From a virus: DNA of 64,000 nucleotides. Positions within the stretch are counted from its first letter, which is position 1. Each line of letters begins with the position of its first letter. The stretch spans positions 1 through 64,000 of IMG/VR virus record IMGVR_UViG_3300043449_002688; one strand, given 5' to 3'. The notes below the pieces were generated by a model. The model made no database searches and was not told the DNA's origin. It saw nothing but the letters and a program-made list of their open reading frames with translations. The position numbers were made by a program, and so were the translations under genes. Below, piece by piece: positions 17,601 through 24,438 of this stretch.

Positions 17601-18127
17601 TTATTAACTTTGTTTTGCTCTTCGCTTAAATTTTCTCCATATGAATGCTGTGGTTTTGTTTTTAATATATTTAAATAAAAATTAGGGTTAAGATTCATTG
17701 ACTCATAATGTGGAATAGAACTAGCTTCATGTGAGTCATCATCAATATCTTTTAAAATACGTTGTTCTAATGGAGATAGATCTAAATTTGAATGTTTTTC
17801 AGTTAAATGTTGAATTAAACTATAAGGTATATCTTCAGATTGAGAAGAGTTGTTAATGACAGTATTTGCATGATTAAGCGTCCAGCTAGGATGATCTGTT
17901 AAAGCTCTTGTGATTTTATAATGATGCATTAAATCTTCTGGAGAAGAAAAGTTTTCATAAATTTTGTTAAAATTTTCTTGATTTAAATTAGGATGAGAAA
18001 TAGCACTTTCAATACTATCTTGATCTTCATTAAGATATGAATCTTTTTTTTCTTTAGCTTTAGGAATAAGATCATTTAAATATGTGCTGATTTCTTCCGG
18101 CGTAGACTGATCATGCAGTTTATTCAT
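11681..18127 (-). CDS. Giant repeat protein, possible polyvalent or internal virion protein (2148 aa)
   Basis: At 2,148 residues this is the largest gene in the window. The first 450 residues contain degenerate helical repeats of about 25 residues built on NPxLxxEHLNxLL or HENADxEL cores, resembling leucine-rich-variant/HEAT-like repeats; similar helical material continues to about residue 1,700. The last 300 or so residues differ: they include WIIEEIQSDVAQKF, and later VYIHGHGIRSE and YDGMPEKYGFKK. To my knowledge the EEIQSD and YD-lP-kk patterns recur in very large phage polyproteins, including DarB-like and MuF-linked ones. It is encoded in the head operon, so it may be a capsid-internal or injected protein. 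The start at 18,127 has GGAGA 5 bases upstream and overlaps the previous gene by 8 bases; a start at 18,139 would place the site inside the coding region. Confidence 0.75.
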   Translation of the reverse strand: MNKLHDQSTPEEISTYLNDLIPKAKEKKDSYLNEDQDSIESAISHPNLNQENFNKIYENFSSPEDLMHHYKITRALTDHPSWTLNHANTVINNSSQSEDIPYSLIQHLTEKHSNLDLSPLEQRILKDIDDDSHEASSIPHYESMNLNPNFYLNILKTKPQHSYGENLSEEQNKVNKKALKHSIIGLEGAIKTQKHTPESLKETLNLLMDKEINKIPTSKYYGFSYETEDDQFDYLTDFVNNQKGLTKDQLNLIYQKALERPTTDISNWRNNELPTAILEHENVDPMLLAKTARSSKESYHDSKISSALRNPKLPHEVIDAILQNDEELSEKNYGLSKNPALTKEHLNHLLDKGYGRQAIVHENADDELHKKFWENTNKTTEDANDILSSDKVPAEILKELVGHKNKNVAIKALHHENADKEVVQAGLNRKMKDVQDAARKHPLVANQELKKGFLEGKVKLSSILTKKQESEHFNKLTPEEKAHAYEKISEKLKGTNIEEIKDKSKEDIEHIFKLKYHLASSPDVPEHIKTQNAEDIVEAFKVPHNFTDFSFRSSQPDSYDSFNNLIKDGNKKAEDSALNKIGYLLNLNTHFKNEKDKSSLSSRFLNKAFEKIQNSKNQTVLNRFGIPQPIEENQILENLKNISQFPNLSEENFEKYINKDFGPASAKYLKSEWDAKNGTILDSRYGNLSDEEKAEKFSKYLTPKHAFAVAASGTAPQDLKDKAFEMLTPDEKHDLVVDRSNHLVGFSSEILKNALFGKYNYPDESITYTEKLKNKDFTSYEKNALKLLDNNNEEDKNTLDSYLNHLKDQQRPSDHNISHYLNLNWLRNNSDIFKKHAHSYPNLYLDSINETIYKKVNHKKISQDEALDFLKKEANDFVAGSSNPQESAHQFWENVLENYDQTKNNAIGEILGHNYKMQNTNGKLDFLVELGKENKQIKNLLLSKNILSESKKEELRNTFSNFGEYLDSLDTSTRDKIMSTTLDSWKNGKIFPKKQDVEHFLDRATPESLTGEILYRNIRLNTSLAASYVEKVKFLSNLIDQHSLSTEHHSDLIMNSLRPLSQKNKDLVGNLLVEDVLNTPNSPDKIKTFYKETNQIATLSAKTLGKLGDFAAKANDINFLVKLYKNDNAPKSLSTKITKIIENSKELDPQNIINISDLYSHPQFTLSSIKKTNAAFENSIQLHSQSDEETSVLKNEYLDKISQSFSDADQGKAGFFASILQKYATFPETKERSNKILSRSLKMESLSEKDKKSIYLNLPEDQYISAQSLPILSENLVNDEEILEKSTSGWRFNSLINSIENMNSNTVSVLVNRIVTSDNTESFKDLGSKLETIYGKFKGKDFVLSKLMQNSATKHQDLTKLIRALPEKDINNYINLNKDNFLETHVSPLLDHLSEKLSDVSKNPNKYSEIVDSQSLIDSLSSKIETMSTIFWGSSLEDDMVGQKETFNSYSNAIKSICDAGHKILDLNIGDLENEQNINSVFRAIDGIQSAKMPINGEDLSNTFSVTKKLQEKMPGQEDKLLPTYTRLIEKSENVNPEVWQKISNEHPEYPYMLFQTSISSEMLNPINIKSALDENTPDFCRQLTNWFEKMDNEALKAHGPKIMDALITKSDPKEQMPMYLSNAIHQGLRLGSRFMNAESVKNILKKLPSLEKRVAEDICIENGTGGQDLINDLFDKSLKEGGLFDLEYSGKFLDSPFITDKMAEKALNSFEENSFELNKVIGRLIDNKHISNKTADYLANKITENFNKLENKKLVNDLENKKLVNDISKNPKISYQSIKNIFSLTVKENSFTFSSGSRFPSVFLNPIHGSKLLREMPPSIPPKMESYGISANKMQRDILAESKSKEKIYEVIKNIPLDGITWPEFKRKFPKYENLQEVKSVFMSKNNKPAIPEDFTHLLAQADEKDKFNSFHVTFSDWDGMQRHNNKNPNLVVQINTSQKADNELSKDPKTWALYQFILKHSNGIEGQDVGLHPTTPHLIAWSRVDVSNKDAWIIEEIQSDVAQKFRKNIKYLLQNSPSGLKLDDVIVTSEEIKKHMSKIDEAFANWQKASIEAVLQNAKAHGIKKVYIHGHGIRSEMSGGGRVNGIYASYSKKHINPRIVEIYDGMPEKYGFKKCDYTDYPNYNPKLLSKVKKLGLPSHCWYLDLP
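12827..12880 (-). repeat. Perfect 27-bp tandem duplication in the giant gene
   Basis: Two identical adjacent 27-base copies encode LENKKLVND twice. Perfect identity suggests a recent event. Confidence 0.9.
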
Positions 18128-18731
18128 TTGAATCTCCATATTTTAATGCATAAAGCATTTTTTTGCAATATTCTGGATCTTCAGCGCCAGAATAATCTTT
18201 ATTCTCTATTTCATAATCATATGATTTTGTTGATAAAGATCTAATTTGTTGCAGCTCTGATTGCCTTTTTTGTACTGCCTCAAGCATTTGTTTAGATATT
18301 TTACGCTCTGTAGAATCTGCAATAACAGGTTTTTCAAAATTAGTTGGAAAAACAGGAATTGGATTTGATGGATCTGACTTTCTTGCTACTTTAATTTTCC
18401 CAATTTTTATAGCATCAAATAAACCATCTTTTTCTTCTTGACTAAGAAGATTGTTATTTAAAACAACGGTATGGCCATCAGTTGTAATTTCAACTATATC
18501 TCCATTATCTAATATATATCTTAAAAGATTTACTGTAGGAGAATGATCTTGCGTTAATTTTAGTATTGAAGAATTTTTAACATATTTTAAAACTTGATCA
18601 AATGTTTTAAACTTTTTAGCAATTTTTCCATTTGTATTATCAACAAAAATATCCACTGCCTTTCCGTCAGTTCTGATTTCGGCTAAAGGATAAGGGCTGT
18701 TGATTGATATAAGTTTGTAAACCTTAAACAT
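18120..18731 (-). CDS. Hypothetical protein of the head operon (203 aa)
   Basis: Not recognised. The N-terminal 110 residues look beta-rich (YPLAEIRTDGKAVDIFVDN, then DNGDIVEITTDGHTVVLNN); the rest is charged and helical. The start at 18,731 lies 5 bases after GGAGG; an ATG four codons earlier contains that site and is rejected. It overlaps the protease-kinase gene and the giant gene by 8 bases each, so the three are coupled, suggesting a shared role in the prohead. Confidence 0.6.
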   Translation of the reverse strand: MFKVYKLISINSPYPLAEIRTDGKAVDIFVDNTNGKIAKKFKTFDQVLKYVKNSSILKLTQDHSPTVNLLRYILDNGDIVEITTDGHTVVLNNNLLSQEEKDGLFDAIKIGKIKVARKSDPSNPIPVFPTNFEKPVIADSTERKISKQMLEAVQKRQSELQQIRSLSTKSYDYEIENKDYSGAEDPEYCKKMLYALKYGDSNE

Positions 18732-20418
18732 TTTTGCCTCCAAACATTACATCGCTGGAAACAAGCTGTCCGGCTTTTCTTAAAGAATAATTTTTATTAA
18801 TGTAATTTTGATAATTTTTTAAATTTTTAACAGCACCTTTTACTTTGTTTTTATCTAATCCAAGCTTTAACATGTGTTCAGCAAGTTTAGCTGGATCTAA
18901 AGAATTTAGCCATTTGTGAGCTTCTGGATGTGCAGGGTGATCTGCATATGCAGTTTCTTGAAAATAAAAACCATGGTCTGGATTTGCTGTTTCAGGATTC
19001 ATAGCTAAATCATTATCAATATGATATAAATTTCCTTTTTTGTCTAGCATAATATTTCCAGAATGTCTGTCTAGATGGCCTAAAATATGATCCATCATCA
19101 TAAGCTTATGTAAATCGCCTGATTTAAAATGCTTATCTAAATGTTTTTCTATTTGAGAATTGTCCATTTCAAGCGGCGTCTTTGCATCTGGAATATGAGC
19201 CATAGCCGAAAAATTGCCAGTATGAAGCTCTGGATGAGCAAACATTGCTGTTGTTGGAACATTTTTTCCTAACCCAAAATAGTCTTTTGCTAATCTATAA
19301 TAAGAAGAAGCATTATGGGCAGTGTCACCAAAATCTCCAAAACCTACGTCACCTGATTCTGGTTTTTTTACTAAAACTCGTGTACCTGCATCGTTTTGTA
19401 AATCATATAATGATCTAGAGAATTCTTTATGGGAAGGATGAAATTCTTTTGCAGGTTTAAACGAATGCTGCATATAAAGTCCTTCTATAAGCTCATTTTG
19501 GTCGTCATCGTGAGCTATATGTCCATGAGATTTTCCAATTCTTTTTAATTGAGGTTTTGGCAAACCTTTTTTTAAAGCAAGGTCTTCGGCTAAATCTACA
19601 AAAGTGTCAATATATTCATCTGATACTTCAGGTAAAGCAGCTTTTATTATTTCTTTTAAAGGTCTTTTTCTATTCCAATCTCTAACTGCTGCTTTTACTC
19701 TATTTTTTCTATTGTCAATATATTCACGGCTAAGGGCTGCACCACCAACTAAAGCAGAAGGAGCAATATTGCCCATTCCTGCAGTTAAAGTTTTATTTAG
19801 ATCTTCTAAATGTTTAAATAATGTATCTGGAGTTATTTTTTCTTCTTCGGTCAATATAGATGAATCTAGCTCTAATAGATTAATAGCTTCGTCTATATTT
19901 TTAGACATAAATTCTATAGATTTTTTTACTTCTTCTGATTTAGCATCTTCATAAAGATCTGCAATCGCTGTTTTATTGCAACTTCTTAAAGTCATAGCAA
20001 CTCTACGACCTACTGTTTGCTTAAGTACGTTGCCATCTCTTTCTAAGGTTGCTCCTTCAATAGAAAAACCAACTAGCATTTTTTCTTTTTTAGAAGCATA
20101 GTATCTTACCATGGCAGCTACTGCTATAGCGCCTGGATGCTCTTGATCATCAAATAGCTCGCCTATAATATAAACGTAAGGTTTTTTAACAAAATCCCAA
20201 TATTTTCTTTGCCTTTCGTTTTCGCAATCATCTTTTTTAAGGATTTTTTTAGCATAGATTACGGCACCAACAATATCTTCATGTTTATTGGAGTGCTCAA
20301 AGTTAAGGACACCTTTGCCTTCAACTAAATCAGATATGTCATGATTTTCGATAATTAAGATTTCTCCTGAACTATCTATATGTTCAGATGTAGCAATCCC
20401 ATCTACTTTTAATCCCAC
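18724..20418 (-). CDS. Prohead protease fused to a PI3K/HipA-like kinase domain (564 aa)
   Basis: Residues 1-160 look like a prohead maturation protease (HK97/S78-like): an N-terminal strand (KVDGIATSEHIDSSG), a histidine region FEHSNKHEDIVG at 40-51, and VGFSIEG with candidate Ser119. Residues about 160-290 are a helical linker. Residues about 290-545 resemble a phosphatidylinositol 3/4-kinase or HipA-type kinase: a strand with lysines RVLVKKP (347-353), then HLDRHSGN (448-455) as catalytic loop and YHIDND (465-470) as metal-binding loop. Both halves appear intact. It may phosphorylate a target in the prohead or host, or the fold may be structural. The start is GTG at 20,418 with GGGGA 7 bases upstream. 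It lies between the MuF-like gene and the giant gene in the head operon. Confidence 0.72.
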   Translation of the reverse strand: MGLKVDGIATSEHIDSSGEILIIENHDISDLVEGKGVLNFEHSNKHEDIVGAVIYAKKILKKDDCENERQRKYWDFVKKPYVYIIGELFDDQEHPGAIAVAAMVRYYASKKEKMLVGFSIEGATLERDGNVLKQTVGRRVAMTLRSCNKTAIADLYEDAKSEEVKKSIEFMSKNIDEAINLLELDSSILTEEEKITPDTLFKHLEDLNKTLTAGMGNIAPSALVGGAALSREYIDNRKNRVKAAVRDWNRKRPLKEIIKAALPEVSDEYIDTFVDLAEDLALKKGLPKPQLKRIGKSHGHIAHDDDQNELIEGLYMQHSFKPAKEFHPSHKEFSRSLYDLQNDAGTRVLVKKPESGDVGFGDFGDTAHNASSYYRLAKDYFGLGKNVPTTAMFAHPELHTGNFSAMAHIPDAKTPLEMDNSQIEKHLDKHFKSGDLHKLMMMDHILGHLDRHSGNIMLDKKGNLYHIDNDLAMNPETANPDHGFYFQETAYADHPAHPEAHKWLNSLDPAKLAEHMLKLGLDKNKVKGAVKNLKNYQNYINKNYSLRKAGQLVSSDVMFGGKNV

Positions 20419-20445
20419 TGATTGATCCCCGTAATGCTTTATTTT

Positions 20446-20467
20446 GCATTATTTTTATGGATAATGC
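20446..20467 (-). other. Hairpin in the leader of the protease-kinase operon
   Basis: GCATTAT pairs with ATAATGC around an 8-base loop, between the CCTAATCTT motif and the GTG start. There is no T-run, so it is more likely to stabilise the transcript than to terminate it. Confidence 0.35.
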
Positions 20468-20486
20468 TGTACTTTTGTATAGTTAT

Positions 20487-20495
20487 AAGATTAGG
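20487..20495 (-). promoter_or_regulatory. CCTAATCTT motif upstream of the protease-kinase gene
   Basis: Minus-strand TTACCCTAATCTTATAAC, 68 bases before the GTG at 20,418, in the 86-base gap after the MuF-like gene. It shares 13 bases with the copy at 11,677. Confidence 0.45.
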
Positions 20496-20504
20496 GTAAT
20501 GTTT

Positions 20505-21359
20505 TTATTTTTCTAAATGATGGGTATGGTTTAAATTTAAGGTTAGATAATCTTCATAATCGGAAAAATTTGGTAATGGAGCGCTTTTAAGTTGCTCTGT
20601 TTTATTTAAAGCCCAATATTCCTTATAATAATCATATCCGAATTCTTTAAATTCTATTATTCCATTTGCAGTAAAACCAAAATTTGGCGGAACGAAACTT
20701 AAAGAGTGTCGGCAATTAGGGTGTAATGGAGCCTGATTAGGGGTTTTGTAATCCCATTCTTTTGGCCTAAAATATCCTTCTTTTACCTGAGATAATTTAT
20801 AAGGTTTAGGCAGTCTTATGTTGTTTGCGTCATGATACATTGCTTTGCAAAATTTACATATTTTATGATCTGTAACACCAAGAAAAACAACAGTAGGGTC
20901 TTTAACACCTATATCAGATGCCAATAAAGAAATGCCTTCTCTGCTGGCATACGCTTGTGTAATCCTAGTTTCATTAGCAACAAGCATGCTTACGTATTTT
21001 TCAGCTTTATCAAAATGATCTTTTACTGAATCTAAAGCATCTTTTTTAGTTTTTGCGTTTAAAATGTCGGCAATAATATGATTTTTAATTTTTAGCTTTT
21101 GAGCATCAAAATAATTATTTGTAATTTCGGCTAAATTTTCTACTGTTTCAGGGTCGGGGGTAGCGCCTGCTCCATATAGCATGTTAAGCGTGTATTTATA
21201 TATACCTTCAATTGTATAAAATGGGTCAGCTTTTTGTGCAATTTGAAAAAATATTCTTGGACCTTGAAAATAACGACCTAAAAGACTTGCTTTAGCTGAT
21301 TCAAACAGCATTTCAATGTGTTTTAAAATAAAATTTCGTTGAAATGGATTTAATCGCAT
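20505..21359 (-). CDS. MuF-like head morphogenesis protein (284 aa)
   Basis: The C-terminal half matches the phage Mu gpF/SPP1 gp7 family: ANETRITQAYASREG around residues 127-141, a cysteine pair in CKFCKAMY, and PLHPNCRHSLSF, the family's HPNCRH-type signature. These minor capsid proteins bind the portal and are packaged in the prohead. The position immediately downstream of the portal gene is the usual one. The N-terminal 120 residues are helical. No toxin domain is attached, unlike MuF-toxin fusions. The ribosome binding site is weak (TGGT), so translation may depend on coupling with the portal gene 16 bases upstream. Confidence 0.88.
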   Translation of the reverse strand: MRLNPFQRNFILKHIEMLFESAKASLLGRYFQGPRIFFQIAQKADPFYTIEGIYKYTLNMLYGAGATPDPETVENLAEITNNYFDAQKLKIKNHIIADILNAKTKKDALDSVKDHFDKAEKYVSMLVANETRITQAYASREGISLLASDIGVKDPTVVFLGVTDHKICKFCKAMYHDANNIRLPKPYKLSQVKEGYFRPKEWDYKTPNQAPLHPNCRHSLSFVPPNFGFTANGIIEFKEFGYDYYKEYWALNKTEQLKSAPLPNFSDYEDYLTLNLNHTHHLEK

Positions 21360-21375
21360 TTTTTACCAGCAATTT

Positions 21376-23403
21376 TTATTCTTTTTTATCTTTTAAAGAT
21401 TCCGCAATCTTGACAATTGCTTTTTTAGATTCTTTTTTCCAAGTATCCATATGCCGGTCTACCAATTGCTTATGTCTTTCTAATAATTGTTTAGAAATAG
21501 TATTATGATTGTCTTGGACATTTTTTTCTAAAAGTTGATAATTTACTGCAAGTTGCTTTTCATTTTTTTGCATTTCTGATTGATCTTGTTGCGATTCTTC
21601 TTGCATTTGACCTTCTTGTCCCATTCCAGCCGCCGCTTGCTGCTGCATCATCATTTGCTGTTGCATTTGCTGTTCTACCATCATTTGTTGTTGCATTGCC
21701 ATTTGAGCTTTTTGCAATAAAATTTGCTGATATTGAAACCAAAATGGATCTCGAACATATTGATATCTAGGGTCACTTGCAGCACCTTTTCTTCCAAAGA
21801 AATTCTCTAAAATTTCGCCCACAGTTAAATAAGTTCCCAAAATTTGTTGGAACTGTGGATTCATTGGAAAATCGCCGCCAATTTCCTTTGGAATTGGATT
21901 TTTTTCTACCTGTTCCATGACTTCATTGTAGGTCATATGAACAGCCATATCTTGTTGCAATCTAGTTGCTTCTTTTTCTGGAGAATCTTTTTCTAATCCA
22001 GCCAAAATAATTTGATGAGTTTTAGCTAATTCTTCATCAATATGAGGCAAAATATGTGTGTTTAAAAAATCCTGCAATTCATATATAAGCGGTCTTAATC
22101 CAACGTCTCTTGCTGCAGTTAATTTCCATTCATTATCTGATTCAGAAAGCGCTTGCGTATTTGTTCCGCGAGCAAGATGTGCATATCCTGGAAGTTCTTC
22201 TGGAGAAATTTGGAAAGAAGAAAGAATTGTTCTTGCGTTATTATCCAAAAGATATTGAAATTCTGCATCGCGTCCAGAAGTATCAATTGCTTGCCAAGCT
22301 AAATCGTCAGATGTGCCGACTCCAAAAACTGGCATTCTCCATGAATTTTGAACAGAATTTATAGATTGATGAAATTGTAATCGAATTCTTTGAACTGTTC
22401 CTTCATCAATGTCGTCCGATTTAAATACTAGCATTCCTCTAGCAGCACGACCATGTTGAAAATAAAGCTTATTGTGTACAGTGATATTAATATGCGTCGT
22501 GATTGCGTTTAAAGCTTGGTCAATTGGAGTAAGCGGATATCCATTGTATTCAACGTTTGTAGTTGGATACATATTATGAACTACTAATTCTTCCGCTGTA
22601 AAAGCTTGAACTGGCTTTCCTTCAATAGTTTGAACCCAGCGATATTCATCTTTTTTATATTTTTCAACATCAAATCTTTTATTTTTCATTTGCTGTAGCA
22701 TTCTTAATGCTTCAGCTCTTAAAGATTGATCTTTTTCAGATTGTGGTAAAATTTTATATATAGTACCTGCGTCTACAGCTCTAAACGCATACATATATTT
22801 TTTGCCGGTATTTTTATTTATACCCCAAATTCTTTCTACGGCAAAACGGCCATATCCTAATCCATCTCTTGTAATTAATTTAAATAATTGAGAAAGATTA
22901 ACTTTATCAGTTTCTTCGTCTTCTAAAGTTCCATGCCCGCAATTCCAAAGAACTTTTTTTACTTTATCTATTTTTTCTTGCAATGCTCTCTGTTCTTCTT
23001 CAGAACGAACAGCATTTTTGTCCATGTCTTGAAACTCAAATCCAACAGCAAATCGATGTGGTCTTGGGCGACCAAAAGCAGAGGCGTGATTTGATCTTGC
23101 TTGTAAAATTTGGCAAACTAATTCATCGCCTTGTGGACCTATAACTCTTTTAATAATATGATCTGGAGTTAATCCAGTTTTCATCCGATAAAAACCATGC
23201 ACTCCTGCAAAGTTTTTTTGCGGATCTACTTCAAATGCCATTCTTTCCATTTCTTGAGCAGAATGGGTTTGTAAAGACTTTAAAATCATTCCAAGAACAG
23301 AGTCTGGTTTAATATTAGAGTCCTGCTCTTCTTTTTTAAGAAGAGCGTCGGCATTTGGATCTATAGCTATTGCTGTTTTCTTTTTTGGTTTTTTATCGTC
23401 CAT
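21376..23403 (-). CDS. Portal protein (675 aa)
   Basis: The dodecameric ring through which DNA enters and leaves the capsid. Evidence is its place between terminase and MuF, its length, and the portal-like core at residues about 170-480: a strand region around FAVERIWG, VVHNMYPTTNVEYNGYPLTP with the ITTHINITVHNKLYFQHG helix, and ARTILSSFQISPEELPG followed by a long helix. Residues about 555-615 are an unusual methionine/glutamine-rich stretch (QQQMM, QQMMMQQQ), followed by a basic helical end. The ribosome binding site is poor; the gene follows the 326-residue gene by 6 bases. Confidence 0.85.
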   Translation of the reverse strand: MDDKKPKKKTAIAIDPNADALLKKEEQDSNIKPDSVLGMILKSLQTHSAQEMERMAFEVDPQKNFAGVHGFYRMKTGLTPDHIIKRVIGPQGDELVCQILQARSNHASAFGRPRPHRFAVGFEFQDMDKNAVRSEEEQRALQEKIDKVKKVLWNCGHGTLEDEETDKVNLSQLFKLITRDGLGYGRFAVERIWGINKNTGKKYMYAFRAVDAGTIYKILPQSEKDQSLRAEALRMLQQMKNKRFDVEKYKKDEYRWVQTIEGKPVQAFTAEELVVHNMYPTTNVEYNGYPLTPIDQALNAITTHINITVHNKLYFQHGRAARGMLVFKSDDIDEGTVQRIRLQFHQSINSVQNSWRMPVFGVGTSDDLAWQAIDTSGRDAEFQYLLDNNARTILSSFQISPEELPGYAHLARGTNTQALSESDNEWKLTAARDVGLRPLIYELQDFLNTHILPHIDEELAKTHQIILAGLEKDSPEKEATRLQQDMAVHMTYNEVMEQVEKNPIPKEIGGDFPMNPQFQQILGTYLTVGEILENFFGRKGAASDPRYQYVRDPFWFQYQQILLQKAQMAMQQQMMVEQQMQQQMMMQQQAAAGMGQEGQMQEESQQDQSEMQKNEKQLAVNYQLLEKNVQDNHNTISKQLLERHKQLVDRHMDTWKKESKKAIVKIAESLKDKKE

Positions 23404-23409
23404 TTTTTA

Positions 23410-24390
23410 TTACTCGCAAGTAAAATATTTTATATTGCAATTCGTAATAGATTTATTGATTATTTCACAACTGTATGTGTTTCCCCATTTATGAAGATAC
23501 CCAGGTAAAGTTTTGTCTCCGGCTTTTACAGGAGATACTTTATTGGAATTATCCATGCCATTGTCAAATCTAATTACGCATTCTTGGTCAGCTTCAATAT
23601 AAATTAATTTTTTAGTTCCAGTATAGAAAACCATTGAATCTGACAAATAAGAAACAGATGTTTCTTCTGGGATCGGCATAGAACTCATTATAAATAATTC
23701 TGTGGGAGTCACATCTTTAATCTCATAAACAGAAAAAGATGCAGGAGAAAAAGAACCTGAAATACTTAGTTTATTTCCTTCAGACAATAAATCATCAGAA
23801 TAAAAAATTACATCTAAACTACTGTCTGCTACAAATTCAGTTACGCCTTCAAATTGAGAAGTAACTTTTCTAATTGCTGAAATTTTTGTACCAGAAACTC
23901 CAATTACAGTCCAATTCCCAGAATTTAAAGGATTAAATGCAAAACTAGGCAAGGTTGAATAAGTTTTTAATCCTGAAATTCTCATAATGTCGCCAACTTC
24001 GACGTTTGAAAGATCGGCTCCAGAATAATCAAAAACTGCCAAAGCATTATTGTTAATAGTTACATTGCAGCTACTAAGGCCAGTAACACTTTTTTGTGTT
24101 TTAAATGTTCCAGAACCTGAATCGATCTTTAGTTTATAAATTGAATCAGAAGGTGAAGCTAAAGTTAAATCTAATACAGATGTGGAATCTAATCCAACAG
24201 TTAATGAATTTTCAAAAATTTTAAAAGATTGCCCTGGTTTTAATACCAAATTGTTTTGGTAAGGATTTTTAACTGGCAAAGATTCCATTCTTCTGCGGTG
24301 GTCTATTGCCCTCATATGGGGATTATCGGTAACGGTAGGGTCTCCATAACAAAGTAGCTGGTTAATTATATTTAATATAAAATCTGCCAT
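23410..24390 (-). CDS. Hypothetical beta-rich structural protein (326 aa)
   Basis: Not recognised. Residues 1-50 contain a helix and a basic segment (MRAIDHRRRMESLPV); residues 50-326 are almost entirely short beta-strands with many serine, threonine and asparagine residues, typical of virion surface proteins. Sitting between the large terminase and portal genes and carrying a strong AGAGGA site, it is likely to be a head decoration, neck or head-fibre protein. A copy of the CCTAATCTT motif lies 38 bases upstream. Confidence 0.6.
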   Translation of the reverse strand: MADFILNIINQLLCYGDPTVTDNPHMRAIDHRRRMESLPVKNPYQNNLVLKPGQSFKIFENSLTVGLDSTSVLDLTLASPSDSIYKLKIDSGSGTFKTQKSVTGLSSCNVTINNNALAVFDYSGADLSNVEVGDIMRISGLKTYSTLPSFAFNPLNSGNWTVIGVSGTKISAIRKVTSQFEGVTEFVADSSLDVIFYSDDLLSEGNKLSISGSFSPASFSVYEIKDVTPTELFIMSSMPIPEETSVSYLSDSMVFYTGTKKLIYIEADQECVIRFDNGMDNSNKVSPVKAGDKTLPGYLHKWGNTYSCEIINKSITNCNIKYFTCE

Positions 24391-24428
24391 TTTATCCTCT
24401 ATAGTATTAAAATCTCTATTATTATTTT

Positions 24429-24437
24429 AAGATTAGG
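24429..24437 (-). promoter_or_regulatory. CCTAATCTT motif just after the terminase stop
   Basis: Minus-strand AAGCCTAATCTTAAAAT, immediately after the terminase stop and 38 bases before the ATG at 24,390. It would start a separate late unit for the portal and head genes. Confidence 0.4.
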
Positions 24438-24438
24438 C

